This document shows positions 6,736 to 6,910 of a stretch of DNA of 6,910 nucleotides, piece by piece. The translations under genes were made by a program, and so were the position numbers. Source of the stretch: Bacillota bacterium (GTDB taxonomy: Bacteria; Bacillota; Dethiobacteria; DTU022; JAAZDR01). The DNA lies in assembly GCA_012512705.1 (NCBI GenBank), contig JAAZDR010000063.1, positions 1 through 6,910 on the forward strand, read 5' to 3'. A model generated the notes under the pieces. That model saw only the letters and a program-made list of their open reading frames with translations, was not told where the DNA came from and searched no databases. Every line of letters begins with the position of its first letter. Positions within the stretch are counted from its first letter, which is position 1.

Positions 6736-6910
6736 GTGATTCTCAAATCTGTCGGTATCATCCATTCACCTTATAAAACAAAAAGAGATGCCCCAATCCA
6801 AGGCAGACTGCGAAATGACACGTTTAAAATTGAAGTATACAAGGAATATTTGCCTTGTTTAAAGGATATAGAAACTGCCAGCCATCTAATTGTTTTATAT
6901 TGGGCGGATA
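6736..6910 (+). CDS. trmO: TrmO/TsaA-family protein, N-terminal 58 codons (cut by window edge)
   Basis: The reading frame begins at GTG 6736, with GGAGGGG at 6723-6729 placed 6 bases upstream, and stays open to the window end. The visible residues carry the family pattern: IGxIHSPY-like VGIIHSPYKTK (6-16), APIQGRL (19-25), IEVYKEYLPCLKDI (32-45) and SHLIVLYW (49-56). TrmO (also YaeB/TsaA, UPF0066) is a SAM-dependent N6-methyltransferase acting on threonylcarbamoyl-adenosine 37 of tRNA in E. coli. Some family members in anaerobes sit beside metal-related genes, so the tRNA role is not certain here. It follows the DppC-like gene by 29 bases and is apparently the sixth gene of the same operon. 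Its C-terminal part lies beyond the window. Confidence 0.9.
   Translation, partial: MILKSVGIIHSPYKTKRDAPIQGRLRNDTFKIEVYKEYLPCLKDIETASHLIVLYWAD

Overview
The window looks like chromosomal DNA of an anaerobic Gram-positive bacterium, most likely a clostridial Firmicute of the Peptococcaceae type. The signs are strong GGAGG-type ribosome sites, use of GTG and TTG starts, a lipoprotein-type binding protein, moderate GC, and an FmdE-family gene, a family common in anaerobes. The assignment is inferred from style, not from a database match.

Layout. Positions 60-479 (minus strand) encode a MarR-family repressor whose real start is a TTG at 479. A divergent control region of about 300 bp (480-785) follows. 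It holds a good sigma-A promoter for the repressor, a TTTGA-N3-TCAAA palindrome at its predicted transcription start, and a separate set of GTAAC repeats in front of the plus-strand genes. From 786 to the right edge six plus-strand genes run with gaps of 0-27 bp and no visible terminator. In order they are an FmdE-family protein with a C-terminal zinc ribbon, a family-5 substrate-binding lipoprotein, a double ABC ATPase (DppD-like and DppF-like halves in one frame), a DppB-like permease, a DppC-like permease, and the first 58 codons of a TrmO/TsaA-family protein cut by the window edge.

How they fit. Genes 2-5 form one complete peptide/nickel-class ABC importer. Such importers carry peptides, or nickel and metal-chelator complexes. 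The FmdE neighbour and a histidine cluster (H-x3-HH-x3-H) at the C-terminus of the binding protein make a metal or metal-chelate substrate plausible, but this is inference. The MarR protein is a likely regulator of itself and perhaps of the operon.

The least ordinary detail is an 8-G homopolymer exactly at the junction of the two ATPase halves. Losing one G would end the first half at a natural DppD-like C-terminus, so the fusion may be real, slippage-dependent or a sequencing artefact.
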